64,000 bases of DNA from an uncultured Ignavibacteriota bacterium (GTDB taxonomy: Bacteria > Bacteroidota > Ignavibacteria > UBA10030 > UBA8401): positions 1 to 64,000 of the forward strand of contig CAIOTF010000037.1 in NCBI GenBank assembly GCA_903861125.1, given 5' to 3'. The notes beneath the pieces are model-generated. The model was given only the letters and a program-made list of their open reading frames with translations, was not told the DNA's origin and did no database searches. The translations under genes and the position numbers were made by a program. Below, in pieces: positions 15,007 to 22,825 of this stretch. Within the stretch, counting starts at the first letter, position 1. Each line of letters starts with the position of its first letter.

Positions 15007-15313
15007 CTAAATTTTCCCCGCTAAAAAAATCATGCTTTTCGGGATGTCCCGCATTTCGGGATTCCGACAACGGGATTCAAAAAAGCGGAACCGTACAGAG
15101 GGACACAAAAAAACGTGCAAGCTGCCGCCGTTTAGGAGCATAACGAGGCAAGTGTGCAAAAGTTTTGAGTGTTGAGATTTCTTAATACAACGTACGTTAT
15201 GATAGCTGATTTTAAATTTATAAACATTTTTCATTAACGCGTACCGCCAAAAAGCGGCGGACACGTTGCAATGCTCTACGCATCGTAGAAAGTTATAGTC
15301 CAGTCCGTTTATA
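15001..15313 (+). repeat. Long attC-like site, attC-14 (313 bp)
   Basis: GGCTAAC (15001-15007) opens the site and matches its own cassette start (14575-14587) over 12 bases. GTTTATA (15307-15313) closes it after the arm TTATAGTCCAGTCC. It shares GGGATTCCGACAACGGGATT (about 15058-15077) with attC-12. Confidence 0.6.
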
Positions 15314-15350
15314 AACAGTTTACCATGTTGCGCTTTTAAGAGGCACATAT

Positions 15351-16136
15351 ATGACAACGAAATACGCTCCCAAACGGACACCCACTCGCGGGCATACTGT
15401 TCAAATCAATGACATTGAGATGTACTACGAGGAGTACGGAGTCGGAGAGCCTCTTGTGCTATTGCATGGGTTTGGCGGTTGTGGAAAGAACTGGCATCCC
15501 TTTACCGCCAAGCTTTCAGAGCGCCATCGACTGATTGTTGTGGATCTGCGCGGCCATGGTCATTCCACCAATCCCGAGAACACGTTCACTCATCGGGAAG
15601 CAGCCGGTGACGTGTTTCTCTTGCTTGATACGTTGGGGATCGGTCACTTTTCGGCTATGGGTATCAGTTCTGGCGGGATGACGCTGCTTCACATGGCAAC
15701 GAGCCAACCCAAGCGCATCGATTCAATGGTATTAATCAGTGCAACGTCCTATTTCCCCGATCAAGCAAGAGCAATCATGCGCGGAGTTTCGTATGATAAA
15801 ATGCCACAACAAGTGCAAGAGATGTATCGGGAGTGCGCCACACGCGGTGATGCACAGATTCGTCAACTTATTGCACAGTTCAACGCGTTCCACAAAGATT
15901 ACGACGATATGAATTTCAATGAAAATAGTTTATCTGCCATTACTGCTCGTACGCTCGTTGTGCATGGTGATCGCGACCGCTTTTTTCCTGTTGATATTCC
16001 TGTAAGCATCTACCGTTCTATACCGGAGGCCGCGTTATGGATTATTCCCGGCGGAGACCATGTTCCAATTTATGATTCTACGGTTCCATTTGTCTCAACA
16101 GCACTGCGATTCCTTGATGGGCCGGATAGAAAGTAG
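15351..16136 (+). CDS. Alpha/beta hydrolase
   Basis: This 261-residue alpha/beta-hydrolase-fold enzyme has the oxyanion-hole segment VLLHGFGGCGKNW (residues about 37-49), DLRGHGHST, the nucleophile elbow GISSGGM with the catalytic serine near residue 105, the acid loop VHGDRDRFFP and the catalytic histidine in GGDHVP. All three triad positions appear intact. There is no signal peptide, so it is cytoplasmic. The substrate is an ester, amide or related bond and cannot be told from sequence. The gene follows attC-14 and is followed by a relic arm of another site, so it probably arrived as a cassette. Confidence 0.88.
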   Translation: MTTKYAPKRTPTRGHTVQINDIEMYYEEYGVGEPLVLLHGFGGCGKNWHPFTAKLSERHRLIVVDLRGHGHSTNPENTFTHREAAGDVFLLLDTLGIGHFSAMGISSGGMTLLHMATSQPKRIDSMVLISATSYFPDQARAIMRGVSYDKMPQQVQEMYRECATRGDAQIRQLIAQFNAFHKDYDDMNFNENSLSAITARTLVVHGDRDRFFPVDIPVSIYRSIPEAALWIIPGGDHVPIYDSTVPFVSTALRFLDGPDRK

Positions 16137-16149
16137 CAAGCAGCGGCTT

Positions 16150-16195
16150 TTCCAGCCGCTCCCCGCTAAAGAACAGCTGTAGCGACAGCGGTATC
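16150..16195 (+). repeat. Relic of an attC-like left arm
   Basis: CCAGCCGCTCCCCGCTAAAGAACAGC resembles the left arms at 7105 and 12979, but no RYYYAAC or GTTRRRY core is recognisable. It suggests a decayed site behind the hydrolase cassette. Confidence 0.4.
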
Positions 16196-16212
16196 AAAAT
16201 ATTCTAAGTATC

Positions 16213-16695
16213 GTGAAAAAAAGCTCAACAATATTTCTTCAGATCGTCATTGTGCTCGTCGGCATCGGTGCCATTGCCTTCATGCTGTGGGAGCCCCAGA
16301 TCGAAGGGAGGAATGTGCATGCCACGATCTTTGAGATTTATTTCCAAGATCTATTTTTGGCGTATGCGTATGTAGCGTCCATTCCGTTTTTCGCAGCACT
16401 CTATCAGGCTTTCAAGGTATTAGGATATGCCAAACACGAAAAGATGTTCTCGCAACCGGCGGTGAAAGCTTTGCAGATCATAAAATATTGCGCAATAATT
16501 ATTATCGGTTTTGTTGCGGCAGGAGAAATCTTCATTATGTTGCAAGAGTCAGATGACCGGGCTGGTGGGGTATTCATGGGAATTCTTATCACATTCGGTT
16601 CGATCATCATCGCCGCCACGGCGAAGAAGTTTGAACGGAAATTGCAGAATACTATAAATCCCAAACCCGATAACAACGTAACGGAACAGGCATGA
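16213..16695 (+). CDS. DUF2975 family membrane protein
   Basis: This 160-residue protein starts with GTG and has four transmembrane segments (about residues 8-26, 46-68, 92-112 and 118-138). Segments AALYQAFKVLGY, FSQPAVKALQIIKYCAII and ITFGSIIIAATAKKFERKLQ are characteristic of DUF2975, small membrane proteins often encoded next to XRE regulators. No such regulator is next to it here. The function is unknown. The start has no strong ribosome-binding site. Confidence 0.75.
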   Translation: MKKSSTIFLQIVIVLVGIGAIAFMLWEPQIEGRNVHATIFEIYFQDLFLAYAYVASIPFFAALYQAFKVLGYAKHEKMFSQPAVKALQIIKYCAIIIIGFVAAGEIFIMLQESDDRAGGVFMGILITFGSIIIAATAKKFERKLQNTINPKPDNNVTEQA

Positions 16696-16744
16696 CATTG
16701 ATTATTACCATCGACGCACTGTTAAACATTAAATGGAACCTGTC

Positions 16745-16840
16745 AAAGAATTTACGGGCAAGTTGCCGTGTAATTTCTGAGGGTCCCATGGACTCTGCAA
16801 GGATCAATTTGGGAATAGCTTTAGTCCTGGGGGGTAAAAG
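16745..16840 (+). repeat. Degenerate right part of a long attC-like site
   Basis: The block GGCAAGTTGCCGTG ... GGTCCCATGG ... TTTGGGAATAGCTTTAGTCC follows the order of the long sites (GGGCAAGTTGC ... GGTCCCTTTGGGATTAGCTCCAGTCC) with many substitutions. No core is left. Confidence 0.45.
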
Positions 16841-16849
16841 AATGGCATT

Positions 16850-17113
16850 CTACTTTAATTTGTAAACGTCTTTGCGGTGGCCGACGAAATGCACAATAAT
16901 TATTTTGTCTTTGCGATCGATCTGGTAGATAATTCTGTATGAACCATCACGAAGTTAAAAAAGACCGGTAAGTTCACCCTTGAGGGGGAAAAGATTAGTT
17001 GTATCGAGGTTTGCTGAAAGCCATTTGATGTGGTCGACTAAACGTTTTGCAATTAGTTTGTCGATTTTTCTTAAATCTTTAATCGCAGGTTTAAGGAAAG
17101 ATATTGCGTACAA
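16850..17113 (-). pseudogene. RelE/ParE-type toxin with internal stop
   Basis: Read on the minus strand from TTG (17113), the frame gives YAISFLKPAIKDLRKIDK, then LFPLKGELTGLF, then an in-frame TAA (16955-16957), then LRDGSYRIIYQIDRKDKII and FVGHRKDVYKL. Joined, this is a normal-length RelE/ParE toxin of about 87 residues, with the stop replacing the residue between GLF and LRDGSYR. The canonical ATG is also gone. The toxin is therefore most likely inactive, while its antitoxin frame upstream is intact. Confidence 0.75.
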
Positions 17114-17182
17114 GATTTATTTCCATCCAATCTGTTTCAATGCGGTCGACAAATCGACACCGCGATTTTTTTTTAACGTTGA

Positions 17183-17338
17183 CTATTTTTGACGAATCAA
17201 TCTTTTTCTTAATTGATCTTTAATATTGAGCCCTTCATCTGGGTCGCCGTAAAGTTCAACCAGTTTTTGTTCAACAATATTGGAAAGAATTCCGGTGAAT
17301 TCTTTTTTAGTCATTCGCGCTACAGTTGAAGCTGCCAT
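17183..17338 (-). CDS. Small antitoxin of the decayed RelE module
   Basis: This 51-residue protein (MAASTVARMTKKEFTGILSN...) is encoded 69 bases upstream of the broken RelE-type toxin on the same strand. It includes LYGDPDEGLNIKDQLRKRL, typical of short antitoxins of RelE-like pairs that resemble RelB/ParD tails. AGGAACAAAT precedes the ATG. It could still be expressed and protect against related toxins. Confidence 0.6.
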   Translation of the reverse strand: MAASTVARMTKKEFTGILSNIVEQKLVELYGDPDEGLNIKDQLRKRLIRQK

Positions 17339-17390
17339 TTATTTGTTCCTTTCTACTTCAATTATTATGAATCTTACAGAGACTTTCAAT

Positions 17391-17510
17391 GCGCCTATGT
17401 TTCCAAAGTCGTTCTCCGCTATATAATCCCGTGTTGCGTTATCCGGAAAGGCGGGATGTCCCGTCTTTTGGGATAACGGAAGACGGAACAAAAAACGCAC
17501 ATTAAAAAAA
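17391..17510 (+). repeat. Degenerate attC-like relic
   Basis: GCGCCTATGT followed by CGTTCTCCGCTATATAATCCCG resembles the left side of attC-12 (GATCTAACC...CGCTCCCCGCTAAAGAATCCCG). Downstream, AAGGCGGGATGTCCCGTCTTTTGGGATAACGGAAGACGG carries hairpins. The right core is lost. The remainder of 17339-17622 shows nothing else. Confidence 0.4.
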
Positions 17511-17622
17511 AACAATCGTGGCGACAAAAACATCGTATATTATGCTTAAATTTATTTCTACAGTAAGTTTGTTATAAAGCTCCACTATCCATCAACTTCA
17601 ATTATAATAGCGAGGTAGAATT

Positions 17623-18042
17623 ATGAAAACATACGTTCGCATTTCTGTCTCTGTTTTTATTGCTGTAATGCTTGCAGGCTGCGCTTCAGGCGGAATGTTC
17701 ACCGCAAGCAACATTACCGAGGTTCAGCTTCAAAAAAACAATTTCATCATCGTAGCGAAAAATGTTTCCGGTGAGGCGGAAGCCGGTTATCTTTTTGGCT
17801 CAACATTATCCCTTGGTATGATGACCAATACTGTAGCAGTTCTCCGTGTCAGCGGAACAGGAATGCTTTACAAAGAAGCGCTGGAAGACCTCTGGAAAAA
17901 TTACGAGGCGGTTCACGGTCCGGCTGAGGGGAAAAAACTTGCACTTGTCAATGTCCGCTACGATGCCGATGCGCTAAATTTAGTTGTCTATACGCGCCCG
18001 AAGGTGATGATCCGTGCGGATGTTGTTGAATTTATTAATTGA
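17623..18042 (+). CDS. Hypothetical lipoprotein
   Basis: This 139-residue protein has a signal ending in the lipobox MLAGC (cysteine about residue 20), followed by ASGG. The mature part includes ITEVQLQKNNFIIVAKNVSGEAEAGY, LFGSTLSLGM and KKLALVNVRYDADALNLVVYTRP. This resembles small outer-membrane-associated lipoproteins of Bacteroidota whose function is not known (DUF6567-like). There are no catalytic residues. AGCGAGGTAG precedes the ATG by about ten bases. Confidence 0.65.
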   Translation: MKTYVRISVSVFIAVMLAGCASGGMFTASNITEVQLQKNNFIIVAKNVSGEAEAGYLFGSTLSLGMMTNTVAVLRVSGTGMLYKEALEDLWKNYEAVHGPAEGKKLALVNVRYDADALNLVVYTRPKVMIRADVVEFIN

Positions 18043-18059
18043 AATATCTGATAATATTG

Positions 18060-18123
18060 TTACCCCGGAGGTCCAAAGGACTCATCGATAGATTTTATTC
18101 GATTTTGTCCAGTCCGATATGCA
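18060..18123 (+). repeat. Degenerate attC-like right half
   Basis: TACCCCGGAGGTCC ... TTTTGTCCAGTCCGATATGCAGC keeps the CCAGTCCG arm of the other sites, but the core GTTAGGC has become GATATGC (18117-18123). Confidence 0.4.
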
Positions 18124-18151
18124 GCACCCATATACTAAGGATTAACTAATT

Positions 18152-18622
18152 ATGAATATAGAAGCATCTAAAAAAACACCCCCTCCTCCATTGTTGTATC
18201 TTGGCGGCTTTGGCATCGGTTGGCTGATTGACCGAATATTGCCGCTTTCCATCGTCTCAGATAATCTAAAGTCTGTTGAAGTGGTTATCGGTGGGACCTT
18301 AATTGTGACAGGACTTTTTATTATGATAACAGGTCTATACACATTTAAAAAGGCACACACGTCAATAACACCGAATTTAAAAACGAAACAACTGATTACA
18401 TCAGGTCCATACAGGTTTTCACGAAATCCTTTGTATACAGGCTGGGCAGTTACATACATTGGTGTATTATTGGTCATGAATATCATTTGGTGCATTTTCA
18501 CATTGGCTATAATCATGGTAATATTTAACAAGGTTATCATACCACGCGAGGAAGAATATCTAAGGAACGAATTTGGAGAATCTTATCTATTGTATAGCAA
18601 ACAAGTACGGCGATGGTTGTAA
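18152..18622 (+). CDS. Isoprenylcysteine carboxyl methyltransferase-family protein
   Basis: This 156-residue integral membrane protein is of the ICMT/PEMT type. The C-terminal half carries the family signature: LITSGPYRFSRNPLYTG (residues about 85-101, part of the SAM site) and IIPREEEYLRNEFGESYLLYSKQVRRWL. Four or five transmembrane segments are visible. Bacterial members are SAM-dependent methyltransferases acting on small hydrophobic molecules or lipids; the natural substrate is usually unknown. The gene lies among cassette-like small genes. Confidence 0.85.
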   Translation: MNIEASKKTPPPPLLYLGGFGIGWLIDRILPLSIVSDNLKSVEVVIGGTLIVTGLFIMITGLYTFKKAHTSITPNLKTKQLITSGPYRFSRNPLYTGWAVTYIGVLLVMNIIWCIFTLAIIMVIFNKVIIPREEEYLRNEFGESYLLYSKQVRRWL

Positions 18623-18697
18623 ATATTATTTATCGGTGTTTCTTCTAACTATATAAAAAAATTAAAAAGGAACCCGCTCAATAGGAGTTTTCTTTTT

Positions 18698-19183
18698 ATG
18701 AACGTCCAAATCGTTATTTTCCCCAGCACAAAGGTTGCTGCCATTGAACATTTCGGATCACCCACACTTGAACACAACACAGTACAAAAGCTAATCGCTT
18801 GGAAACTTGAGAATCATCTCTTGGATCCATTGAAACACAGAAGCTATGGCGTTCACTATACTGATCCACTCCATACACCGCCATCCGAGCATCGGGTTGA
18901 TTTCTGCCTTTCTATAGAAGTAGAGATTGGTTCAAATCCTTACGGCATAGTCAATAAGACAATCCCGAGAGTCCGGTGTGCCCGAGCCCAAGACGTTGGC
19001 TCCCGTATGAACAACAAGGCCGCGGTCTATCTGCATGAAATATGGTTACCTCAAAGTGGTGAATCAATCGGAACTTATCCAATGTTCTTTCACTATGTTA
19101 ATGTCGGGCCGAATGTGCGTGAAGAAGAAATGATTACCGATGTGTATTTGCCGTTAAAGGACGTGCATTCCGCTGCAAGTTAA
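18698..19183 (+). CDS. GyrI-like small-molecule-binding protein
   Basis: This 161-residue protein consists of a GyrI/AraC effector-binding domain without a DNA-binding part. Typical elements are IVIFPSTKVAAIEHFGSP at the start, SYGVHYTDP, HRVDFCLSIEVE and YPMFFHYVNVGP. Such stand-alone domains bind hydrophobic cations or inhibit gyrase (SbmC type). AGGAG before the ATG supports the start. A second, unrelated GyrI-like protein is encoded at 24145-24753. Confidence 0.8.
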   Translation: MNVQIVIFPSTKVAAIEHFGSPTLEHNTVQKLIAWKLENHLLDPLKHRSYGVHYTDPLHTPPSEHRVDFCLSIEVEIGSNPYGIVNKTIPRVRCARAQDVGSRMNNKAAVYLHEIWLPQSGESIGTYPMFFHYVNVGPNVREEEMITDVYLPLKDVHSAAS

Positions 19184-19199
19184 TTCCGGTCCGTTTGGC
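19170..19199 (+). repeat. attC-like right arm with core GTTTGGC
   Basis: TTCCGCTGCAAGTTAATTCCGGTCCGTTTGGC overlaps the end of the GyrI gene and has the arm TTAATTCC.GTCC and the core-like GTTTGGC (19193-19199). GCCAAAC follows at 19208-19214 as its reverse complement, seven bases from the core. Confidence 0.4.
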
Positions 19200-19240
19200 G
19201 GAGGTATGCCAAACGATTAAAATATGAAAAGGATATCGAG

Positions 19241-20275
19241 ATGAAACACACAATCTCCGTTTTAATGATTCTTCTCGCATCGCTGATAATGCAATGCTCT
19301 GCGGATGAAACAGAAGCAGAAGTCTTTGTTAAGAATGCGGCACAAACGGCATCGAGAGAACACAAAGTGCTTGTTATAGAGTTCTGGGCGCCATCGTGTT
19401 TTCCTTGTATCGGATTGAAACGGGATATCTTCGAGAACAAGATGCAGCAGGCATTTGTGGACCAATACTTCCATGTGGTGAAGGTTTCTCCGGCAGACTC
19501 GATCTATACAATGTTGTGGGACTACTTCAATCTTGTCTTTCAGTCTTCCATTATCTATCTGGATTATAATGGAATTGAAGTTGACCGCACGGTGGCATAC
19601 GACGGTGACCGGGATGCGTATCTCAAAGTGATGAAGGATATCTCTTTCGGCAAGAACCAGTATTTAGATGTTGTCAAGAATTACCGCCGGGATACATCGA
19701 ACGTTGTCAATCGCTTTCTTTTGGCAAGAAAATTTGCAAGCAGATATGAATTGACCGAAGCTGAACGCTTGTACAGAAAAGTTCTGATAGCCGATTCAGC
19801 ACACAGTTACAAATTTCAGGATGAATGTTTGTTCAAAATAACAGAAATAGATTTTATACGGACTGGTGCACTTACCAAAATGCAAGAATTTGTTGATCTT
19901 GCCTCGAAGAATACCTTTGCCCCGAAGGCATACGTATACCTAATAAACAACCTCATCAGCAAAAAGGATAAATCCGGCTGCCTGGCAATGTGCGAGAGAG
20001 GTTTCAGAATGTATCCTGACAGCTGGGAAATATTGAACAAGTATGCCTGGGCGCTTTATTCATTCAAAGTGCAGGAAGAGTATCCGAAAGCCCTTTCGAT
20101 GGTTCAGAAGTCCATTTCCTTGAATCCCAGCAGAGCCGCGACTTATTCGACGGAAGCATGGATACATTTCGAAATGGGTGACACGCAAAAGGCCATTCAA
20201 CTATTGAAGAAGGGAAAAGAAATTTACACCGACCGTTCATTTGTTAAAGATCTTGAAACATTCGAGAAGAAATAG
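19241..20275 (+). CDS. Thioredoxin-fold lipoprotein with TPR repeats
   Basis: This 344-residue protein has a lipoprotein signal (LIMQC, cysteine about residue 19). Residues about 30-130 form a thioredoxin-like domain with a redox motif CFPC in WAPSCFPCIGLKRDIF. From about residue 170, helical TPR units follow (LTEAERLYRKVLIADSAHSY; PKALSMVQKSISLNPSRAAT; DTQKAIQLLKKGKEIY). It should act in the periplasm as a thiol-disulfide protein that also binds a partner through the TPRs. At just over 1 kb it is larger than neighbouring genes. Confidence 0.78.
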   Translation: MKHTISVLMILLASLIMQCSADETEAEVFVKNAAQTASREHKVLVIEFWAPSCFPCIGLKRDIFENKMQQAFVDQYFHVVKVSPADSIYTMLWDYFNLVFQSSIIYLDYNGIEVDRTVAYDGDRDAYLKVMKDISFGKNQYLDVVKNYRRDTSNVVNRFLLARKFASRYELTEAERLYRKVLIADSAHSYKFQDECLFKITEIDFIRTGALTKMQEFVDLASKNTFAPKAYVYLINNLISKKDKSGCLAMCERGFRMYPDSWEILNKYAWALYSFKVQEEYPKALSMVQKSISLNPSRAATYSTEAWIHFEMGDTQKAIQLLKKGKEIYTDRSFVKDLETFEKK

Positions 20276-20276
20276 A

Positions 20277-20504
20277 ATGCGACAATCAAAAAATAAATAC
20301 GATATGAAACAATCCGGTAAAATATTTATTACACTCATTCTAACGTATGGATTCAGAAAGCTGGGATATTGGTTCATTAATTATGAACCATTCTTATATC
20401 ATCCTCAATATGTCGGAATCGCCATAGACATTACCATATGGATTAGTTTGTTCTATCTAATAGCGTGGGTGCTCGACAAAGTTATTCAGACAAAAGAGAG
20501 TTGA
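20277..20504 (+). CDS. Small membrane protein
   Basis: A 75-residue protein if translation starts at ATG 20277, one base after the preceding stop; ATG 20304 is an alternative. Two hydrophobic segments (about residues 14-30 and 42-64) surround a loop with two tyrosines and prolines. The close spacing suggests cotranslation with the thioredoxin/TPR protein. The family is unknown. Confidence 0.5.
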   Translation: MRQSKNKYDMKQSGKIFITLILTYGFRKLGYWFINYEPFLYHPQYVGIAIDITIWISLFYLIAWVLDKVIQTKES

Positions 20505-20622
20505 AAACAAAATAAAATCTTTGCGAAACAGTGTCGCTTAACTAATCGCCCCAGGTATAAAAACATTACGCGGCGATTATGTTTCCGTCTGTGAGGCGGA
20601 CAAACAGAAAGGTCATAGATTT

Positions 20623-21066
20623 ATGAAATACCTTTTAACAAAAATTCGATGGATTCGCATTTTTGTTTCTTCAATATTAGTCATTGTTTTTAGCTTCCTC
20701 GTGGTAACATTAATAACTTCCGGCTATGCCTTTGTACTTGCATTTAATGCACAAGGCAAGCCTGACTCAGCTGAAATTAGTCATTTTGCTACTACAATTA
20801 GCCGGTGGCTGATGCCGTTGCTTGAAATGTTCTTCACTTTAATTATTGTGTTTATCAGCGCCAAGAAAATCGAAAATAATATTTCTTTTCATGGTCTTCT
20901 TATTGGTGTACTAGCAGGAATATTCAGTGCCCTAATGAAAATAGCTTTTGGTGGTCAACATAATTACCGCACCTATATTTTTCTTTTGACCATAATTGGA
21001 CTCGGATACATAGGCGGTTATTTAAATCAAAGGAAACGTGCAAATAAAACGATGTCGCCAGTTTAG
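20623..21066 (+). CDS. Four-helix membrane protein of unknown family
   Basis: This 147-residue protein has four transmembrane segments (about residues 10-35, 62-82, 88-108 and 114-134) and a basic C-terminal tail (QRKRANKTM). AAAGG lies 13 bases before the ATG. I do not recognise the family. The region before it (20505-20622) holds GCTTAAC and GAGGCGGACAAAC fragments that may be attC traces, but they are not convincing. Confidence 0.58.
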   Translation: MKYLLTKIRWIRIFVSSILVIVFSFLVVTLITSGYAFVLAFNAQGKPDSAEISHFATTISRWLMPLLEMFFTLIIVFISAKKIENNISFHGLLIGVLAGIFSALMKIAFGGQHNYRTYIFLLTIIGLGYIGGYLNQRKRANKTMSPV

Positions 21067-21108
21067 CCGGCACATTGTTTCAACAAAATATTAAGGAAGA
21101 GGCAAAAG

Positions 21109-21708
21109 ATGAATCCAAAGGTTGAGGTGTTTTTCAGTAAAGCCAAAAAGTGGCCGGAAGAAATGAAAAAAATGAGGGCGATCATTCTTGATTGCGGGCT
21201 GAACGAAGAATTAAAGTGGGGTAAGCCCTGTTACACCTTTCAGGAAAATAATGTCGTTATTATTCAAGGATTTAAGGAATATTGTGCGCTGATGTTTTTC
21301 AAAGGTGCTCTGTTAAAAGACTCCAAAGGTCTGCTTGCCAAACCGGGGGAGAATACGCAGGCGGGGCGTCTGATTAAGTTCACCAATGTTCGGGAAATAA
21401 CCGATAAGAGAACCGTCTTGAAAGCATATATATTTGAAGCTATTGAAGTGGAAAAAGCCGGTTTGAAAGTGGAATATAAAAAGAATCCAAAGCCTATTCC
21501 TGAAGAATTTCAACGCGCATTAGATAAAAATCCTGCACTGAAAACTGCATTTGATACGTTAACACCGGGACGGCAAAGATTATACATCCTCCATTTCTCC
21601 GCGCCCAAACAATCCAAAACCCGGGAGTCAAGGATTGAAAAAAATATACAGCACATTCTCAATGGTAAAGGGTTAAACGATCATTACATTCAAAGGAAAA
21701 AAAGATAA
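21109..21708 (+). CDS. YdeI/OmdA-type DUF1801 protein
   Basis: This 199-residue cytoplasmic protein has an N-terminal DUF1801 domain (KVEVFFSKAKKWPEEMKKMR, LKWGKPCYTF, GFKEYCALMFFKGALLKD). Its C-terminal part (EFQRALDKNPALKTAFDTLTPGRQRLYILHFSAPKQSKTRESRIEKN) is of the bacteriocin-protection OmdA type, giving the YdeI arrangement. The DUF1801 fold resembles the iron chaperone frataxin-like proteins; the biochemical role is unclear. AAGGAAGAGG precedes the ATG. The next gene also encodes a DUF1801 protein. Confidence 0.82.
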   Translation: MNPKVEVFFSKAKKWPEEMKKMRAIILDCGLNEELKWGKPCYTFQENNVVIIQGFKEYCALMFFKGALLKDSKGLLAKPGENTQAGRLIKFTNVREITDKRTVLKAYIFEAIEVEKAGLKVEYKKNPKPIPEEFQRALDKNPALKTAFDTLTPGRQRLYILHFSAPKQSKTRESRIEKNIQHILNGKGLNDHYIQRKKR

Positions 21709-21808
21709 TCAATATGAATGATAGTAACGTATGCTTTGTTCGAATGGTTTTCAGATACGTAGTATCATTCACACTATAAGGTTGCATGGACAGACAAATG
21801 GAGAAGAT

Positions 21809-22189
21809 ATGAAAGGAATTAAATCAAAAAATCATTCCATTGATGATTATATTTACTCTTTCTCTAAAGATGTGCAGAAACAGTTGCGGACCATTCGCAA
21901 CGCAATAAGCGAACAAGCGTCTGAGGCCGAAGAGAAGATAAGCTACCAAATGCCGACGTTTTACCTGAATGGTAATCTTGTCCACTTTGCTGCTCACAAA
22001 AACCATATTGGATTCTATCCGACGCCTGGTGCCATTAAATATTTTAAGAAAAAATTGACAAAATATAAGACGTCGAAGGGTGCGATCCAATTTCCAATGG
22101 AGGAGCCATTGCCGATTACGCTGATCAAACAAATAGTACGCTACAGAGTTGCTGAAGCTAAACTAAAGAGCAGAAAGAAAAAAGGATAG
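21809..22189 (+). CDS. DUF1801 protein (YdhG-like)
   Basis: This 126-residue protein starts at 21809, just after GGAGAAG; an upstream in-frame ATG at 21731 lacks family sequence. The pattern SIDDYIYSFSKDVQKQLRTIRNAI, then ISYQMPTFYLNGNLVHFAAHKNHIGFYP, then GAIQFPMEEPLP is that of the YdhG-type DUF1801 domain. Members are small cytoplasmic proteins sometimes linked to iron delivery. Tandem placement with another DUF1801 gene may reflect separate acquisitions because the sequences are far apart. Confidence 0.83.
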   Translation: MKGIKSKNHSIDDYIYSFSKDVQKQLRTIRNAISEQASEAEEKISYQMPTFYLNGNLVHFAAHKNHIGFYPTPGAIKYFKKKLTKYKTSKGAIQFPMEEPLPITLIKQIVRYRVAEAKLKSRKKKG

Positions 22190-22261
22190 CGGTACGGTGA
22201 AACAGGCGCCACGGTTTCGGTCAAGTTGTTTTAAAGGCATTACGATTTAGGTCAAATACAT

Positions 22262-22663
22262 ATGAAGAAAATTATATTCTATATCTCTATTATAAGTTTC
22301 ATCTCGCAAACAGGTTGTAAACAAACGACGGAATCCACACCTCAAAGTGCATCAGATATGTATATGAGTTATGAAATAGAATCAGCTTTTGAAAATGACT
22401 CTGTTACATTTTCGGTGGACAACAAAACTCTATTGGAATCACGAATCACCACAGACTATACAGTAAATCTTGCCTGGTCCAGTGGATTGCAAAGAATATC
22501 ACGAAACAGCCATACATTGCATTTAGCAGTTGTTGAATATGCAGTTCAGAAGGATTACACAGTTGATACCATATACGATACATCGACTGTTCTATTGCGT
22601 TTCGATAAAGCAGCAAAACAAATTAGCGTTCAACAAATTAAAGGGAGATTACTACGCGATTAA
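22262..22663 (+). CDS. Hypothetical lipoprotein
   Basis: This 133-residue protein has a lipoprotein signal (SQTGC, cysteine about residue 19). The mature part shows alternating beta-strand character (VTFSVDNKTLLES, HTLHLAVVEYAVQ, STVLLRFDKAAKQISV) and no cysteine after the lipid site. The family is unknown. The following stretch 22664-22825 has GCCGGCTGATAAGTCGCCCCC, possibly an attC trace, and no gene. Confidence 0.58.
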   Translation: MKKIIFYISIISFISQTGCKQTTESTPQSASDMYMSYEIESAFENDSVTFSVDNKTLLESRITTDYTVNLAWSSGLQRISRNSHTLHLAVVEYAVQKDYTVDTIYDTSTVLLRFDKAAKQISVQQIKGRLLRD

Positions 22664-22825
22664 ATACAATGCCGGCTGATAAGTCGCCCCCGGCTCATGA
22701 ACCAAAATACCCAATTCTAAGGTTCAGCTTTTTTGGAATTCTGCCGAACTGGATCAGAAAGTTGGAACAAAGAGTTCGAATTCAGTCAGCACACTTTAAC
22801 TAAACAATCATTAAACAAGTGACTC

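Larger units (their letters stand above)
121..15313 (+). mobile_element. Integron-type gene cassette array without integrase (CALIN-like)
   Basis: Fourteen segments, each with one gene or one toxin-antitoxin pair, are separated by sites that begin with an RYYYAAC-like core and end with a GTTRRRY-like core. Complete or near-complete sites start at 868, 2308, 3237, 4049, 5187, 6179, 10230, 10843, 11571, 12117, 12972, 14475 and 15001. Within a cassette the first bases after the left core are the reverse complement of the bases around its own right-hand RYYYAAC core, for example 2600-2613 with 3230-3243 (14 of 14). This is the signature of cassettes that circularise and reinsert between G and TT of the core. 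Ordinary cassette genes read left to right and toxin-antitoxin modules read backwards, as in sedentary chromosomal integrons. No intI-like gene is present, so an integrase may lie left of position 1 or be absent. The right limit is uncertain because degenerate sites continue to about 25 kb. Confidence 0.78.
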
